Assembly (NCBI GenBank): GCA_949752795.1
Contig: OX457070.1
Coordinates: 39,643,185-39,707,184, forward strand
Source: Hyperoodon ampullatus
Taxonomy: Eukaryota; Chordata; Mammalia; Artiodactyla; Ziphiidae
Length of the DNA stretch: 64,000 bases
Reading direction: 5' to 3'
Made by a program: the position numbers and the translations under genes. A model generated the notes under the pieces. That model did not search any database and had not been told where the DNA came from. It saw only the letters and a program-made list of their open reading frames with translations. Numbering within the stretch: the stretch's first letter is position 1; each line of letters opens with the position of its first letter. Below, one piece after another: positions 1 to 10,431 of this stretch.

Positions 1-284
1 GGTGGCAAAGCACCACTGTCAGGGGCTTTAAGTTGAGCCAACATCAACAAGAAAAGTAAGAAACAATTCATGAACTCGTGTGAAGCAACCCAGGAATGCC
101 AGGAAGTATTGGTGGGGGGCTGGGAGAGAGGGACATATGTGTGCCTCTTGCAGAGAACTTAGTTCCCAAAGGTTAGGCAAATACCAGCAAAATTTGGGCT
201 ATTACTGTGATTGTAACCCTGTTTGTACCGGAAGCTAGCAAAGCTAAGACGACATGAGTTACAAATGGTAAAGACTTTGGTGTG

Positions 285-535
285 AAACTAACAGCTAATA
301 TTTATTGAGTATTTACTATGTGCTGGAGATTGTTTTACATGCTTTTCATATATTATTTCATTTTTTACTGTAACCATGTAAAACAACTCTCACTCTTAGC
401 TCCATTTCTCAGATGAAAGATTTGTAGCACTTCAGTCTTACCCAAGGTCATAAATGCTAAGTGGCTGGCCAGAGCTGGGAACTGAACTCATAGAGTCTGA
501 CTCTCCAGCTGTGCTCACGGCTTTTACGTGATTCC
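285..535 (-). repeat. MIR SINE fragment
   Basis: The stretch opens with CTAATATTTATTGAGTATTT followed by ACTATGTGCTGG. It then has a degenerate 'cag atgaaag... aaggtca' block and ends in a 'gaactgaactcatagagtctgactc' block. This is the order of a MIR read tail-first, so the element lies on the minus strand. It is old and has many small differences from the MIR that I remember. No target-site duplication is visible. Confidence 0.75.
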
Positions 536-1914
536 ACCCTTATTCACACTATTCTGAGAGCCACTTTTTGTATAGCGTTTCAGAGTGATTCTCTACCAGG
601 CAATTTCCCTGGACCCTGAAATACCACAAACACACCTGAATCAATAACTTTATATAGATATATAATACCATGCAAAGTATACAACAATGTGAATGTCTTC
701 ATACACACACACATCATAGGAAAACAATTTCCTGAGTCCATCATAGAGTCAAATTTCTGTTAATTTGGTGGAAAAGGACAAATGTTCTAAGAAACACTAA
801 CTAGGGTCCAGAGGAAAAAAATGTTACATTTTCTGCACAGCGACCCATTGTGAAGCCACCCAGTTTTCTTAGAATTCCATTTTAACTCAGGCCAAATGGG
901 CCCTCCCAAATGGCCCTGGAAATAACATCCGGATGTTCAGATCCCTTACGTGTGAAAGGCATGCAACCAGATACATAAAATCCAGGGATGGAGGACAGGG
1001 CTCAACTTTGTTTATAGACTTTTTGATTTTTTTTTTGGGGGGCTGGTTAAAAAGCTGACAGACTGTATTACAGCTAACATTCCCATATTGATTATACCAT
1101 TTCTGAGGCTGGCCTCTCTGTGACAGGAGCAGCATAATTAGTTTTTTCCTTGTTAAATATTTGTAAATCATTCGTACTTTTATGGGGTACATAACCTGGC
1201 TGTTACCCTTCAAATAATCTTCTTGTTACTTGTTTAAACAAGAAATATCTCCTAGAGTGCAGTGTCACTTTTGTCCTTCAATGAGACTACAACATAAGGA
1301 CTTCTCTTGCTTGTGAAATACAAAAGGCCATCCATGCCACAGTTACAGAAAATAGGTCTGTAAGAGGCTCTGTCCAAAGAGACTCAAGAACATCCACTGT
1401 TGCCTCTTGTTCTGCTTACACTACTGGGAAGCAGCTAGACTGGGAAAAAATGTTTTACTTTCCTTTTTTTTTTTTTGCTTTTTGTTTATGTCTATTTATT
1501 TCAAGCTACTGAGAGCCACAATTGTCAGTCTCAATCATTAAAAAGCACTGATTTGGGGTTCATAGTGGAGTATTAATGCCACCTATAATTACATCATCGT
1601 AGGGTGATCATAAAGCATGCATTATTAAGGTACATATCTGAAATGCGACTTTTTCTTTATTGTGTCCATTGAGAGTCGCTACCTAAAAATAGGCAGCATA
1701 GGAGGCCATCCAAATATTCCAACAATGCTACAGTTACTAAAAGGCCCTTGGAAATCCTCTTTGGATGTGGACTGTCCAGTATAATAGCACAGCCCTTTGA
1801 ATAACGTTAATGATCATAAATCCTTTCTTTTTATTTCAAAAGTTGGAGTGAATTTGATTTTGATTAAAGAACAAAAGTCACTTGACTATAAATCTGATAA
1901 ATAAGTTGCATTTA
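536..1914. other. unique AT-rich DNA, no gene seen
   Basis: I see no recognisable repeat, RNA gene or coding exon here. A short T-run near 1465-1478 and a few ATATAT tracts near 650-665 are the only low-complexity items. The 108-codon minus-strand open frame at 887-1213 shows no recognisable protein and looks like chance. Confidence 0.5.
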
Positions 1915-1995
1915 AAAAAACTGTGTATGGGTTCTATTCCAGGCCAACACACCAAAAAAAAAAAAAGAAAAAAGAAGAAGAAAAAACTGTGTATG
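1915..1995 (+). mobile_element. retroinserted 3' end of a tRNA-Gly-like RNA
   Basis: A 15-bp direct repeat, AAAAAACTGTGTATG, flanks the insert at 1915-1929 and 1981-1995. The insert begins with GGTTCTATTCCAGGCCAAC and CACCA (1930-1954), followed by an A-rich tail to 1980. The 25 bases resemble, with three mismatches by my memory, the T-arm, acceptor strand and added CCA of tRNA-Gly(UCC). A CCA end, a poly(A) tail and a target-site duplication together indicate L1-type reverse transcription of a mature tRNA 3' fragment. The alternative is the last bases of some other polyadenylated RNA that happen to look like a T-arm. Confidence 0.55.
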
Positions 1996-2874
1996 CTGAT
2001 ATAACATACATAAAATAGCAAGATATAAATCTAAAGTGAGGAGTAGGATTGTGTCTAGTGACTTGTAAAGAAGCCAAAGATCTGTGCAAGAGCAGTGTCC
2101 CTGGAACAGGCACATAGCCTGAGCAAAAGCTCCATGTTTGTAGGTGGCAGAAACCCATACAGACCAGTTTAAGTACAAATTATAATAATGTGCAATAGTT
2201 CACAACACCTTAGGTTAGGCTGTAAAGTTGGGCCCCACAAGAGAACACAATCATAAATTAGAAAGCCGCAAGAAAGGAAGATAACTTGTTTACTCTTCCT
2301 GAGACCCCTGGATTTCATCATTGCATTTCATGGTGCCTTTTTTTTTGTCTTTCTCTGCGGATGGGTTGGCTACTTCCACAGGAACTCAACTCAAAGAGCT
2401 AGCTGAGGCTGGGCTGCGACTAGCACAACTGAGCAAGACAGAGAAACTGCCGGGTTCATCCGGGCATGCTGTGGATGGAGGGGGTGGGGTGTGGGATGCA
2501 GGCAGATGTAGTGCAGTAGAGAGCAGAGGAGGTTAGGTGTTTGTGCCTGGCCCAAGGGGAATTGAATGACATAAGACTGTTGTTTGGTTACTTGTGAATA
2601 CCCAAGATGGCTTGCTTTAGAGCCAGAATCTAGTGCTTAAATGTCTTTGAAGGAAAGACACATTTGGACCACATTTTGAATGCTGTGCATCCAGATGATG
2701 GCTACAGAGAAGGCAGATCATCAGTGTGTCTGCCTGCTAGGTAAAGAAAGATGTGCAGGTAGGCAATGATTCCTGTGCTTGCTATTCAGGCTCCAGCTCA
2801 TACTTTTTTTTTTTTTTTTTTAATAATGTGAGAGCCAAATTTTAGATCTCAATGGAGAAGAAATGAGCAATTAT
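1996..2874. other. unique DNA, no gene seen
   Basis: I recognise no repeat or exon here. A run of T at about 2803-2821 could be the tail of an old minus-strand insertion, but no duplicated flank is visible. Confidence 0.45.
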
Positions 2875-2888
2875 AAAAGTTGGGTTTA

Positions 2889-3050
2889 GGGCTTCTCTGG
2901 TGGCGCAGTAGTTAAGAGTCCGCCTGCCGATGCAGAGGACACGGGTTTGTGCCCCGGTCCGGGAAGATCCCACATGCCGCGGAGCGGCTGGGCCCATGAG
3001 CCATGGCTGCTGAGCCTGCGCGTCCGGAGCCTGTGCTCCGCAATGGGAGA
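2889..3050 (+). mobile_element. CHR-type SINE, 3'-shortened copy
   Basis: This is a tRNA-derived SINE with the head GGGCTTCTCTGGTGGCGCAG. It keeps A-box-like TGGCGCAGTAG and B-box-like GGGTTTGTGCCCC sequences for RNA polymerase III. It is flanked by a perfect 14-bp target-site duplication, AAAAGTTGGGTTTA (2875-2888 and 3051-3064). Unlike the other copies in the window it stops right after ...GCAATGGGAGA. The usual last ~30 bases (GGCC..CAACAGTGAGAGGCC..) and the A-tail are missing, so priming was probably internal or the tail was lost. Confidence 0.93.
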
Positions 3051-3324
3051 AAAAGTTGGGTTTATACCACTCAGTCCCCTCAATCCTTTTTGCATCCCAG
3101 GCAAATCAATGCGTGGCCCTCTGTATCAATTATTATTACAGCTGCCCCAAATGGTTTTCCTGTGTGTGAACACACACACACTTATATTAGGACAATAAAA
3201 ATCTTATATTCACATACATTTAGTAGTATTCCAAAATGTTCAAAAAATTTTTACTTCGTATAGTAACTGTATAAGACAGAACAGTATTAGTTTTAGCCAT
3301 ACAAAATTGTCATTTTTGTTAGTC

Positions 3325-3339
3325 AAAAGCAGCCGATTT
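3325..3339. repeat. 5' target-site duplication of the L1
   Basis: AAAAGCAGCCGATTT here is repeated exactly at 10324-10338, just after the A-run of the L1, and again at 10378-10392 inside a tandem duplication. This fixes the outer limits of the insertion. Confidence 0.88.
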
Positions 3340-3390
3340 GCTCTCCCTGTGCTATGCGGCTGCTTCCCACTAGCTATCGGTTTTATATTT
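3340..3390 (-). repeat. inverted L1 3'-UTR-like fragment at the L1 front
   Basis: CTCTCCCTGTGCTATGCGGC, TGCTTCCCACTAGCTATC and the following ~20 bases are the reverse complement of an L1 3' UTR. The element's own 3' UTR at about 10110-10152 matches with two differences over the first ~38 bases, then less well. The piece sits inside the target-site duplication and ahead of the forward 5' UTR, so it probably arrived with the insertion. The exact right border (3385-3395) is uncertain. Confidence 0.7.
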
Positions 3391-5194
3391 GATACACCAG
3401 AAATACATCTACACGTGGAACAACTCCTACAGAACACCTACTGAATGCTGGCAAAAGACCTCAGACCTCCCAAAAGGCAAGAAACTCCCCACGTACCTGG
3501 GTAGGGCAAAGCGGAGAGATTCCCGCACGGAGGATCAGTGCCGACCGGCACTCACCAGCCCGAGAGGCTTGTCTGCTCGGCCGCCGGGGCGGGCGGGGCT
3601 GGGAGCCGAGGCTCGGGCTTCGGTCGGATCCCAGGGAGAGGGCTGGGGTTGGCAGCGTGAACACAGCCTGAAGGGGCTAGTGCGCCACAGCTAGCCGGGA
3701 GGGAGTCCGAGGAAAAGTCTGGACCCGCCGAAGAGGCAAGAGACTTTTTCTTGCCTCTTTGTTTCCTGGTGCTCGAGGAGAGGGGATTAAGAGCGCTGCT
3801 TAAAGGAGCTCCAGAGACCGCGGACCACAGAGACGGGCGTGGGACGCTGGGGCTGCTGCTCCCGCCGCCAAGAGGCCTGTGTGCGAGCGCAGGTCACTGT
3901 CCACGCCCCCGTTCCCGGGAGACTGTGCAGCCCGCCACTGCCAGGGTCCTGGGATCCAGGGATGGCTTCCCCGGGAGAACGCACGGCGTGCCTCGGGCTG
4001 GGGCAACGTCATGCTGGCCTCTGCCACCGCAGGCTCGACCCGCCCTTCGTACACCTCCCTCCCCCCGGCCTGAATGAGCCAGAGTCCCCTAAGCGGCTGC
4101 TCCTTTAACTCCATTCTGTCTGAGTGAAGAACAGACGCCCTCCAGCGACCAACACGCAGAGGCGGGGCCAAATCCAAAGCTGAGCCCCGGGAGCTGTGAG
4201 AACAAAGAAGAGAAAGGGAAATCTCTCCCAGCAGCCTCAGGAGCAGCGGATTAAATCTCCACAATCAACCTGATGTACCCTGCATCTGTGGAATACATGA
4301 ATAGACAACGAATCATCCCAAATTGACGAGGTGGACTTGGAGGGCAAGATTTATGATTTTTTTCCCCTTTTCCTCTTTTTGTGAGTGTGTATGTATATTC
4401 TTCTGTGTGAGATTTTGTCTGAATAGCTTTGCTTCCACCATTTGTCACAGGGTTCTATCCGTCCTTTTTGTTGGTTTGTTTTTTCTTAATAATTATTTTT
4501 TATTTTAATAACTTTATTATATTTAATCATACTTTATTTTATTTTACTTTATCTTCTGTCTTTCTTTTTGTCCTTCCTTCCCTCCTTCCTTCCTTCCATC
4601 CTTCCTCCTTCCCTCCCTCCCTCTTTTCTTTCTTTCTTTGTTTCTTTCTTTCTACTTCTACAAATTCTTTCTACTTTTTCTCCCTTTTATTCTGAACTGT
4701 GTGGATGAAAGGCTCTTGGTGCTGCACCCAGGAGTCAGTGCTGTGCCTCTGAGGTGGGAGAGCCAACTTCAGGAGACTGGTCCACAAGAGACCTCCCAGC
4801 TCCACATAATATCAAATGGTGAAAACCTCCCAGAGGTCTCCATCTCAACACCAGCACCCAGCTTCACTCAATGACCAGCAAACTACAGTGTGGACACCCT
4901 ATGCCAAACAACTAGCAAGACAGGAACACAACCCCACCCATCAGCAGAGAGGCTGCCTAAAATCATAGTAAGTCCACAGACACCCCCAAAACACACCACA
5001 AGACGTGGACCTGCCCACCAGAAAGACAAGATCCAGCCTCATCCGCCAGAACACAGGCACTAGTCCCCTCCACCAGGGAGCCTACACAACCCACTGAACC
5101 AACCTTAGCCACTGGGGACAGACACCAAAAACAAGGAGAACTACAAACCTTCAGCCTGCAAAAAGGAGATCCCAAACACAGTAAGATAAGCAAA
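3391..5194 (+). promoter_or_regulatory. L1 5' UTR with internal promoter region
   Basis: This leader starts near 'acatctacacgtggaacaac' and includes a GC- and CpG-rich block (about 3530-4190). That block is expected to hold the internal RNA polymerase II promoter of an L1. A T-rich stretch and a CT-rich low-complexity tract (about 4345-4685) follow, then a 500-base A-rich approach to ORF1. The CpG-rich block should not be read as a host-gene CpG island. No individual factor site is claimed. Open frames in it on either strand (such as 3389-3694, or minus 3800-4264) have no recognised product. Confidence 0.8.
4560..4685 (+). repeat. CT-rich low-complexity tract in the L1 5' UTR
   Basis: Runs of CCTTCCTTCC, CCCTCCCTCC and TTTCTTTCTTTC make an almost pure pyrimidine strand. 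It is a length-variable part of this L1 leader, not a separate insertion. Confidence 0.85.
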
Positions 5195-6088
5195 ATGAGA
5201 AGACAGAAAAACACACAGCAGGTGAAGGAGCAAGACAAAAACCCACCAGACCTAACAAATGAAGAGGAAACAGGCAGTCTACCTGAAAAAGAATTCAGAA
5301 TAATGATAGTAAAGATAATCCAAAATCTTGGAAATAGAATAGACAAAATGCAAGAAACATTTAACAAGGACCTAGAAGAACTAAAGATGAAACAAGCAAT
5401 GATGAACAACACAATAAATGCAATTAAAAATACTCTAGATGGGACCAATAGCAGAATAACTGAGGCAGAAGAACAGATAAGTGACCTGGAAGATAAAATA
5501 GTGGAAATAGCTACTGCAGAGCAGAATAAAGAAAAAAGAATGAAAAGAACTGAGGACAGTCTCAGACACCACTGGGACAACATTAAACGCACCAACATTT
5601 GAATTATAGGGGTTCCAGAAGAAGAAGAGAAAAAGAAAGGGACTGAGAAAATATTTGAAGAGATTACAGTTGAAAACTTTCCTAATATGGGAAAGGAAAT
5701 AGTTAATCAAGTCCAGGAGGCACAGAGAGTCCCATATAGAATAAATCCAAGGAGAAACACGCAAAGACACATATTAATCAAACTGTCAAAAATTAAATAC
5801 AAAGAAAACATATTAAAAGCAGCAAGGGAAAAACAACAGATAACACACAAGGGAATCCCCATAAGGTTAACAGCTGATCTTTCAGCAGAAACTCTGCAAG
5901 CCAGAAGGGACTGGCAGGACATATTTAAAGTGATGAAGGAGAAAAACCTGCAACCAAGATTTCTCTACCCAGCAAGGATCTTATTCAGATTTGATGGAGA
6001 AATTAAAATGTTTACAGACAAGCAAAAGCTGAGAGAGTTCAGCACCACCACACCAGCTTTACAACAAATGCTAAAGGAACTTCTCTAG
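5195..6088 (+). pseudogene. L1 ORF1, one nonsense codon
   Basis: This frame would encode the L1 ORF1 RNA-binding chaperone of about 297 residues, which trimerises and coats L1 RNA. The reading frame runs from ATG 5195 to the stop at 6088 with one interruption: TGA at 5600-5602, codon 136. Related L1s have CGA there, so a single CpG C-to-T change explains it. Residues about 33-125 are Lys/Glu/Leu/Ile-rich with heptad-like spacing (ITEAEEQISDLEDKIVE), fitting the coiled coil. The stop falls at the start of the RNA-recognition domain (NIKRTNI). The C-terminal domain follows (RLTADLSAETLQARRDW, then PRFLYPARILFRFDGEIK), with no further stop or frameshift. Length and domain order are normal for the family. 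The product would be a truncated coiled-coil peptide. Confidence 0.95.
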
Positions 6089-6146
6089 GCAAGAAACACA
6101 ACAGAAGGAAAAGACCTACAATAACGAACCCAAAACAATTAAGAAA

Positions 6147-9100
6147 ATGGGAATAGGAACATACATATCGATAATTACCTTAAATGTAAATGGACTAAAT
6201 GCTCCCACCAAAAGACACAGATTGGCTGAATGGATACAAAAACAAGACCCATATATATGCTGTCTACAAGAAACCCACTTCAGACCTAAGGACACATACA
6301 GACTGAAAGTAAGGGGATGGACAAAGATATTCCATGCAAATGGAAACCAAAAGAAAGCTGGAGTAGCAATTCTCATATCAGACAAAATAGACTTTAAAAT
6401 AAAGACTATTAGAAGAGACAAGGAGGACACTACATAACGATAAAGAGATCGATCCAAGAAGAAGATATAACAATTGTAAATATTTATGCGCCCAACATAG
6501 GAGCACCTCAGTACATAAGGCAAATACTAACAACCATAAAAGGGGAAATCGACAGTAACACATTCATAGTAGGGGAATTTAACACCCCACTTTCACCACT
6601 GGACAGATCATCCAAAATGAAAATAAATAAGGAAACACAAGCTTTAAATGATACATTAAACAAGATGGACTTAATTGATATTTATAGGACATTCCATCCA
6701 AAAACAACAGTATACACATTCTTCTCAAGTGCTCATGGAACATTCTCCAGGATAGATCATATCTTGGGTCACAAATCAAGCCTTGGTAAATTTCAGAAAA
6801 TTGAAATTGTATCAAGTATCTTTTCCAACCACAACGCTATGAGACTAGATATCAATTACAGGAAAAGATCTGTAAAAAATACAAACACATGGAGGCTAAA
6901 CAATACACTACTTAAAAACGAAGTGATCACTGAAGAGATCAAAGAGGAAATCAAAACATACCTAGAAACAAATGACAATGGAGACATGACGACCCCAAAC
7001 CTATGGGATGCAGCAAAAGCAGTTCTAAGAGGGAAGTTTATAGCAATACTATCCCACCTTAAGAAACAGGAAACATCTCGAATAAACAACCTAACCTTGC
7101 ACCTAAAGCAATTAGAGAAAGAAGAATCAAAACCCCCCAAAGTTAGCAGAAGGAAAGAAATCATAAAGATCAGATCAGAAATAAATTAAAAAGAAATGAA
7201 GGAAATGATAGCAAAGATCAATAAAACTAAAAGCTGGTTCTTTGAGAAGATAAACAAAATTGATAAACCATTAGCCAGACTCATCAAGAAAAGAGGGAGA
7301 AGACTCAAATCAATAGAATTAGAAATGAAAAAGGAGAAGTAAAACTGACACTGCAGAAATACAAAAGATCATGAGAGATTACTACAAGCAACTCTATTCC
7401 AATAAAATGGACAACCTGGAAGAAATGGACAAATCCTTAGAAATGCACAACCTGCCGGGACTGAATCAGGAAGAAATCGAAAATATGAACAGACCAATCA
7501 CAAGCACTGAAATTGAAACTGTGAATTAAAATCTTCCAACAAACAAAAGCCCAGGTCCAGATGGCTTCACAGGCCAATTCTATCAAACATTTAGAGAAGA
7601 GCTAACACCTATCCGTCTCAAACTCTTCCAAAATATAGCAGAGGGAGGAACACTCCCAAACTCATTCTATAAGGCCACCATCACCCTGATACCAAAACCA
7701 GACGAGGATGTCCCAAAGAAAGAAAACTACAGGCCAATATCATTGATGAACATAGATGCAAAAATCCTCAACAAAATACTAGCAAACAGAATCCAACAGC
7801 ACATTAAAAGGTCATACACCATGATCAAGTGGGGTTTATTCCAGGAATGCAAGGATTCTTCAATATACATAAATCAATCAACGTGATACACCATATTAAC
7901 AAATTGAAGGAGAAAAACCATATGATCATCTCAATAGATGCAGAGAAAGCTTTCGACAAAATTCAACCCCCATTTCTGATAAAAACCCTGCAGAATGTAG
8001 GCACAGAGGGAACTTCCCTCAACATAATAAAGGCCATATATGACAAACCCACAGCCAACATCGTCCTCAATGGTGAAAAACTGAAACCATTTCCACTAAG
8101 ATCAGGAACAAGACAAGGTTGTCCACTCTCACCACTCTTATTCAACCTAGTTTTGGAAGTTTTAGCCACAGCAATCAGAGAAGACAAGGAAATAAAAGGA
8201 ATCCAAATCAGAAAAAAGAAGTAAAGCTGTCACTGTTTGCAGATGACATGATACTATACATAGAGAATCCTCAAGATGCTACCAGAAAACTACTAGAGGT
8301 AATCAATGAATTTGGTAAAGTAGCAGGATACAAAATTAATGCACAGAAATCTCTGGCATTCTTATACACTAATGATGAAAAATCTGAAAGTGACATTAAG
8401 AAAACACTCCCATTTACCATTGCAACAAAAAGAATAAAATATGTAGGAATAAACCTACCTAAGGAGACAAAAGACCTGTATGCAGAAAATTATAAGACAC
8501 TGATGAAAGAAATTAAAGATGATACAAATAGATGGAGAGATATACCATGTTCTTGGATTGGAAGAATCAACATTGTGAAAATGACTCTACTACCCAAAGC
8601 AATCTACAGATTCAATGCAATCCCTATCAAACTACCACTGGCATTTTTCACAGAACTAGAACAAAAAATTTCACAATTTGTAAGGAAACACAAAAGACCC
8701 CGAATAGCCAAAGCAATCTTGAGAATGAAAAACGGAGCTGGAGGAATCAGGCTCCCTGACTTCAGACTATACTACAAAGCTACAGTAATCAAGACAGTAT
8801 GGTATGGCACAAAAACAGAAAGATAGATCAATGGAACAGGATAGAAAGCCCAGAGATAAACCCACGCACATATGGTCACCTTATCTTTGATAAATGAAGC
8901 AGGAATGTACAGTGGAGAAAGGACAGCCTCTTCAATAAGTGGTGCTGGGAAAACTGGACAGGTACATGTAAAAGTATGAGATTAGATCACTCCCTAACAC
9001 CATACACAAAAATAAGCTCAAAATGGATTAAAGACCTAAATGTAAGGCCAGAAACTATCAAACTCTTAGAGGAAAACATAGGCAGAACACTCTATGACAT

Positions 9101-10003
9101 AAATCACAGCAAGATCCTTTTTGACCCACCTCCTAGAGAAATGGCAAAAAAACAAAAATAAACAAATGGGACTTAATGAAACTTCAAAGCTTTTGCACAG
9201 CAAAGGAAACCATAAACAAGACCAAAAGACAACCCTCAGAATGGGAGAAAATATTTGCAAATGAAGCAACTGACAAAGGATTAATCTCCAAAATTTATAA
9301 GCAGCTCATGCAGCTCAATAACAAAAAAACAAACAACCCAATCCAAAAATAGGCAGAAGACCTAAATAGACATTTCTCCAAAGAAGATATACAGACTGCC
9401 AACAAACACATGAAAGAATGCTCAACATCCTTAATCATTAGAGAAATGCAAATCAAAACTACAATGAGATATCATCTCACACTGGTCAGAATGGTCATCA
9501 TCAAAAAATCTAGAAACAATAAATGCTGGAGAGGGTGTCGAGAAAAGGGAACACTCTTGCACTGTTGGTGGGAATGTGAATTGGTACAGCCACTATGGAG
9601 AACAGTATGGAGGTTCCTTAAAAAACTACAAATAGAACTACCATATGACCCAGCAATCCCTCTACTGGGCATATATCCTGAGAAAACCATAATTCAAAAA
9701 GAGTAATGTACCAAATTGTTCATTGCAGCTCTATTTACAATAGCCCGGAGATGGAAGCAACCTAAGTATCCATCGACAGGTGAATGGATAAAGAAGATGT
9801 GGCACATATATACAATGGAATATTACTCAGCCATAAAAAGAAATGAAGTTGAGCTATTTGTGATGAGGTGGATAGACCTAGAGTCTGTCATACAGAGTGA
9901 AGTAAGTCAGAAAGAGAAAGACAAATACCATATGCTAACACACATATGTGGAATTTATGGGGAAAAAAATGTCATGAAGAACCTAGGGGTAAAACAGGAA
10001 TAA
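6147..10003 (+). pseudogene. L1 ORF2 endonuclease/reverse transcriptase, broken
   Basis: This is the remnant of the L1 ORF2 protein, which nicks target DNA and copies L1 RNA. It is normally about 1,275 residues, and the span here fits. ATG 6147 opens the endonuclease (LNVNGLNAPTKRHRLAEW, then QETHF). A 1-bp loss near 6427 shifts the frame, and the frame ends in TAA at 7187-7189. Endonuclease motifs are altered: VGEFNTPL instead of the usual GDFN, and FSNHNAM instead of SDHNAM, although FSRIDHILGHK is kept. The reverse transcriptase lies in pieces: [18 protein letters not shown] in one frame (7829-8224) and LFADDMILY in another (8119-8826). Further indels lie near 7290, 8220, 8805 and 9150, and a TAA stop is at 9704-9706. 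The Cys-rich end ([18 protein letters not shown]) is present. No activity is expected. Confidence 0.95.
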
Positions 10004-10323
10004 AGACACAGACCTACTTGAGAATGGACTTGAGGATATGGGGAGGGGGAAGGGTAAGCTGTGACAAAGCGAGAGAGAGGCATGGACATATATACACTAC
10101 CAAACGTAAGGTAGATAGCTAGTGGGAAGCAGCCACATAGCACAGAGAGATCAGCTTGGTGCTTTGTGACCACCTGGAGGGGTAGGATAAGGAGGGTGGT
10201 AGGAAGGGAGACGCAAGAGGGAAGGGATATGGGAACAGATGTATATGTATAACTGATTCACTTTGTTATAAAGCAGAAACTAATACACCATTGTGAAGCA
10301 ATTATACTCCAATAAAGTTGAAA
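10004..10323 (+). other. L1 3' UTR, polyadenylation signal and short A-tail
   Basis: This follows the ORF2 stop with the GA-rich 'gaggatatggggagggggaag' type of stretch, written here only in part, and the familiar 'tagctagtgggaagcagcc' segment. It ends with AATAAA at 10311-10316 and a run of seven A that merges into the 3' target-site duplication at 10324. Confidence 0.92.
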
Positions 10324-10431
10324 AAAAGCAGCCGATTTTATATATTTCATCTTAATATTAGCATAACCATTTAATACAAAAGCAGCCGATTTTATATATT
10401 TCATCTTAATATTAGCATAACCATTTAATAC
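10324..10431. repeat. 54-bp tandem duplication at the L1 3' border
   Basis: The units 10324-10377 and 10378-10431 are identical over 54 bases. Each begins with the L1 target-site sequence AAAAGCAGCCGATTT. The duplication therefore starts exactly at the 3' edge of the insertion. It may be a repair by-product of integration, a later slippage or an assembly artefact. Confidence 0.93.

Larger units (their letters stand above)
3340..10323 (+). mobile_element. near full-length LINE-1, inactive
   Basis: This is an L1 retrotransposon of about 6.9 kb in the plus orientation, inside a 15-bp target-site duplication. In order it has a GC-rich 5' UTR, ORF1 (5195-6088), a short spacer, ORF2 (6147-10003) and a 3' UTR ending in AATAAAGTTG plus seven A. 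The body from about 3393 matches the cetartiodactyl L1 that I remember. The 5' UTR looks internally shortened near 3510 and near 3820 relative to that memory. ORF1 carries one nonsense codon and ORF2 carries many frameshifts and stops, so the copy cannot move by itself. Its first ~50 bases are an inverted 3'-UTR-like piece, listed separately. Confidence 0.95.

Noticed and set aside
3530..4190. CpG-rich block that could be taken for a host-gene CpG island promoter
   Set aside because: It lies inside the L1 5' UTR, continuous with ORF1 and ORF2 downstream, so it is the transposon's own leader.
3800..4264. 154-codon antisense frame in the L1 5' UTR, reminiscent of the primate antisense ORF0
   Set aside because: ORF0 is described for primate L1; I see no matching protein or start context, and GC-rich DNA lengthens chance frames.
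4963..5598. 211-codon minus-strand frame antisense to L1
   Set aside because: It is the complement of the A-rich L1 ORF1 and leader; hydrophobic residues arise from reading T-rich antisense codons.
5195..10003. L1 as a currently active element
   Set aside because: ORF1 has a nonsense codon, and ORF2 has several frameshifts, stops and altered endonuclease residues.
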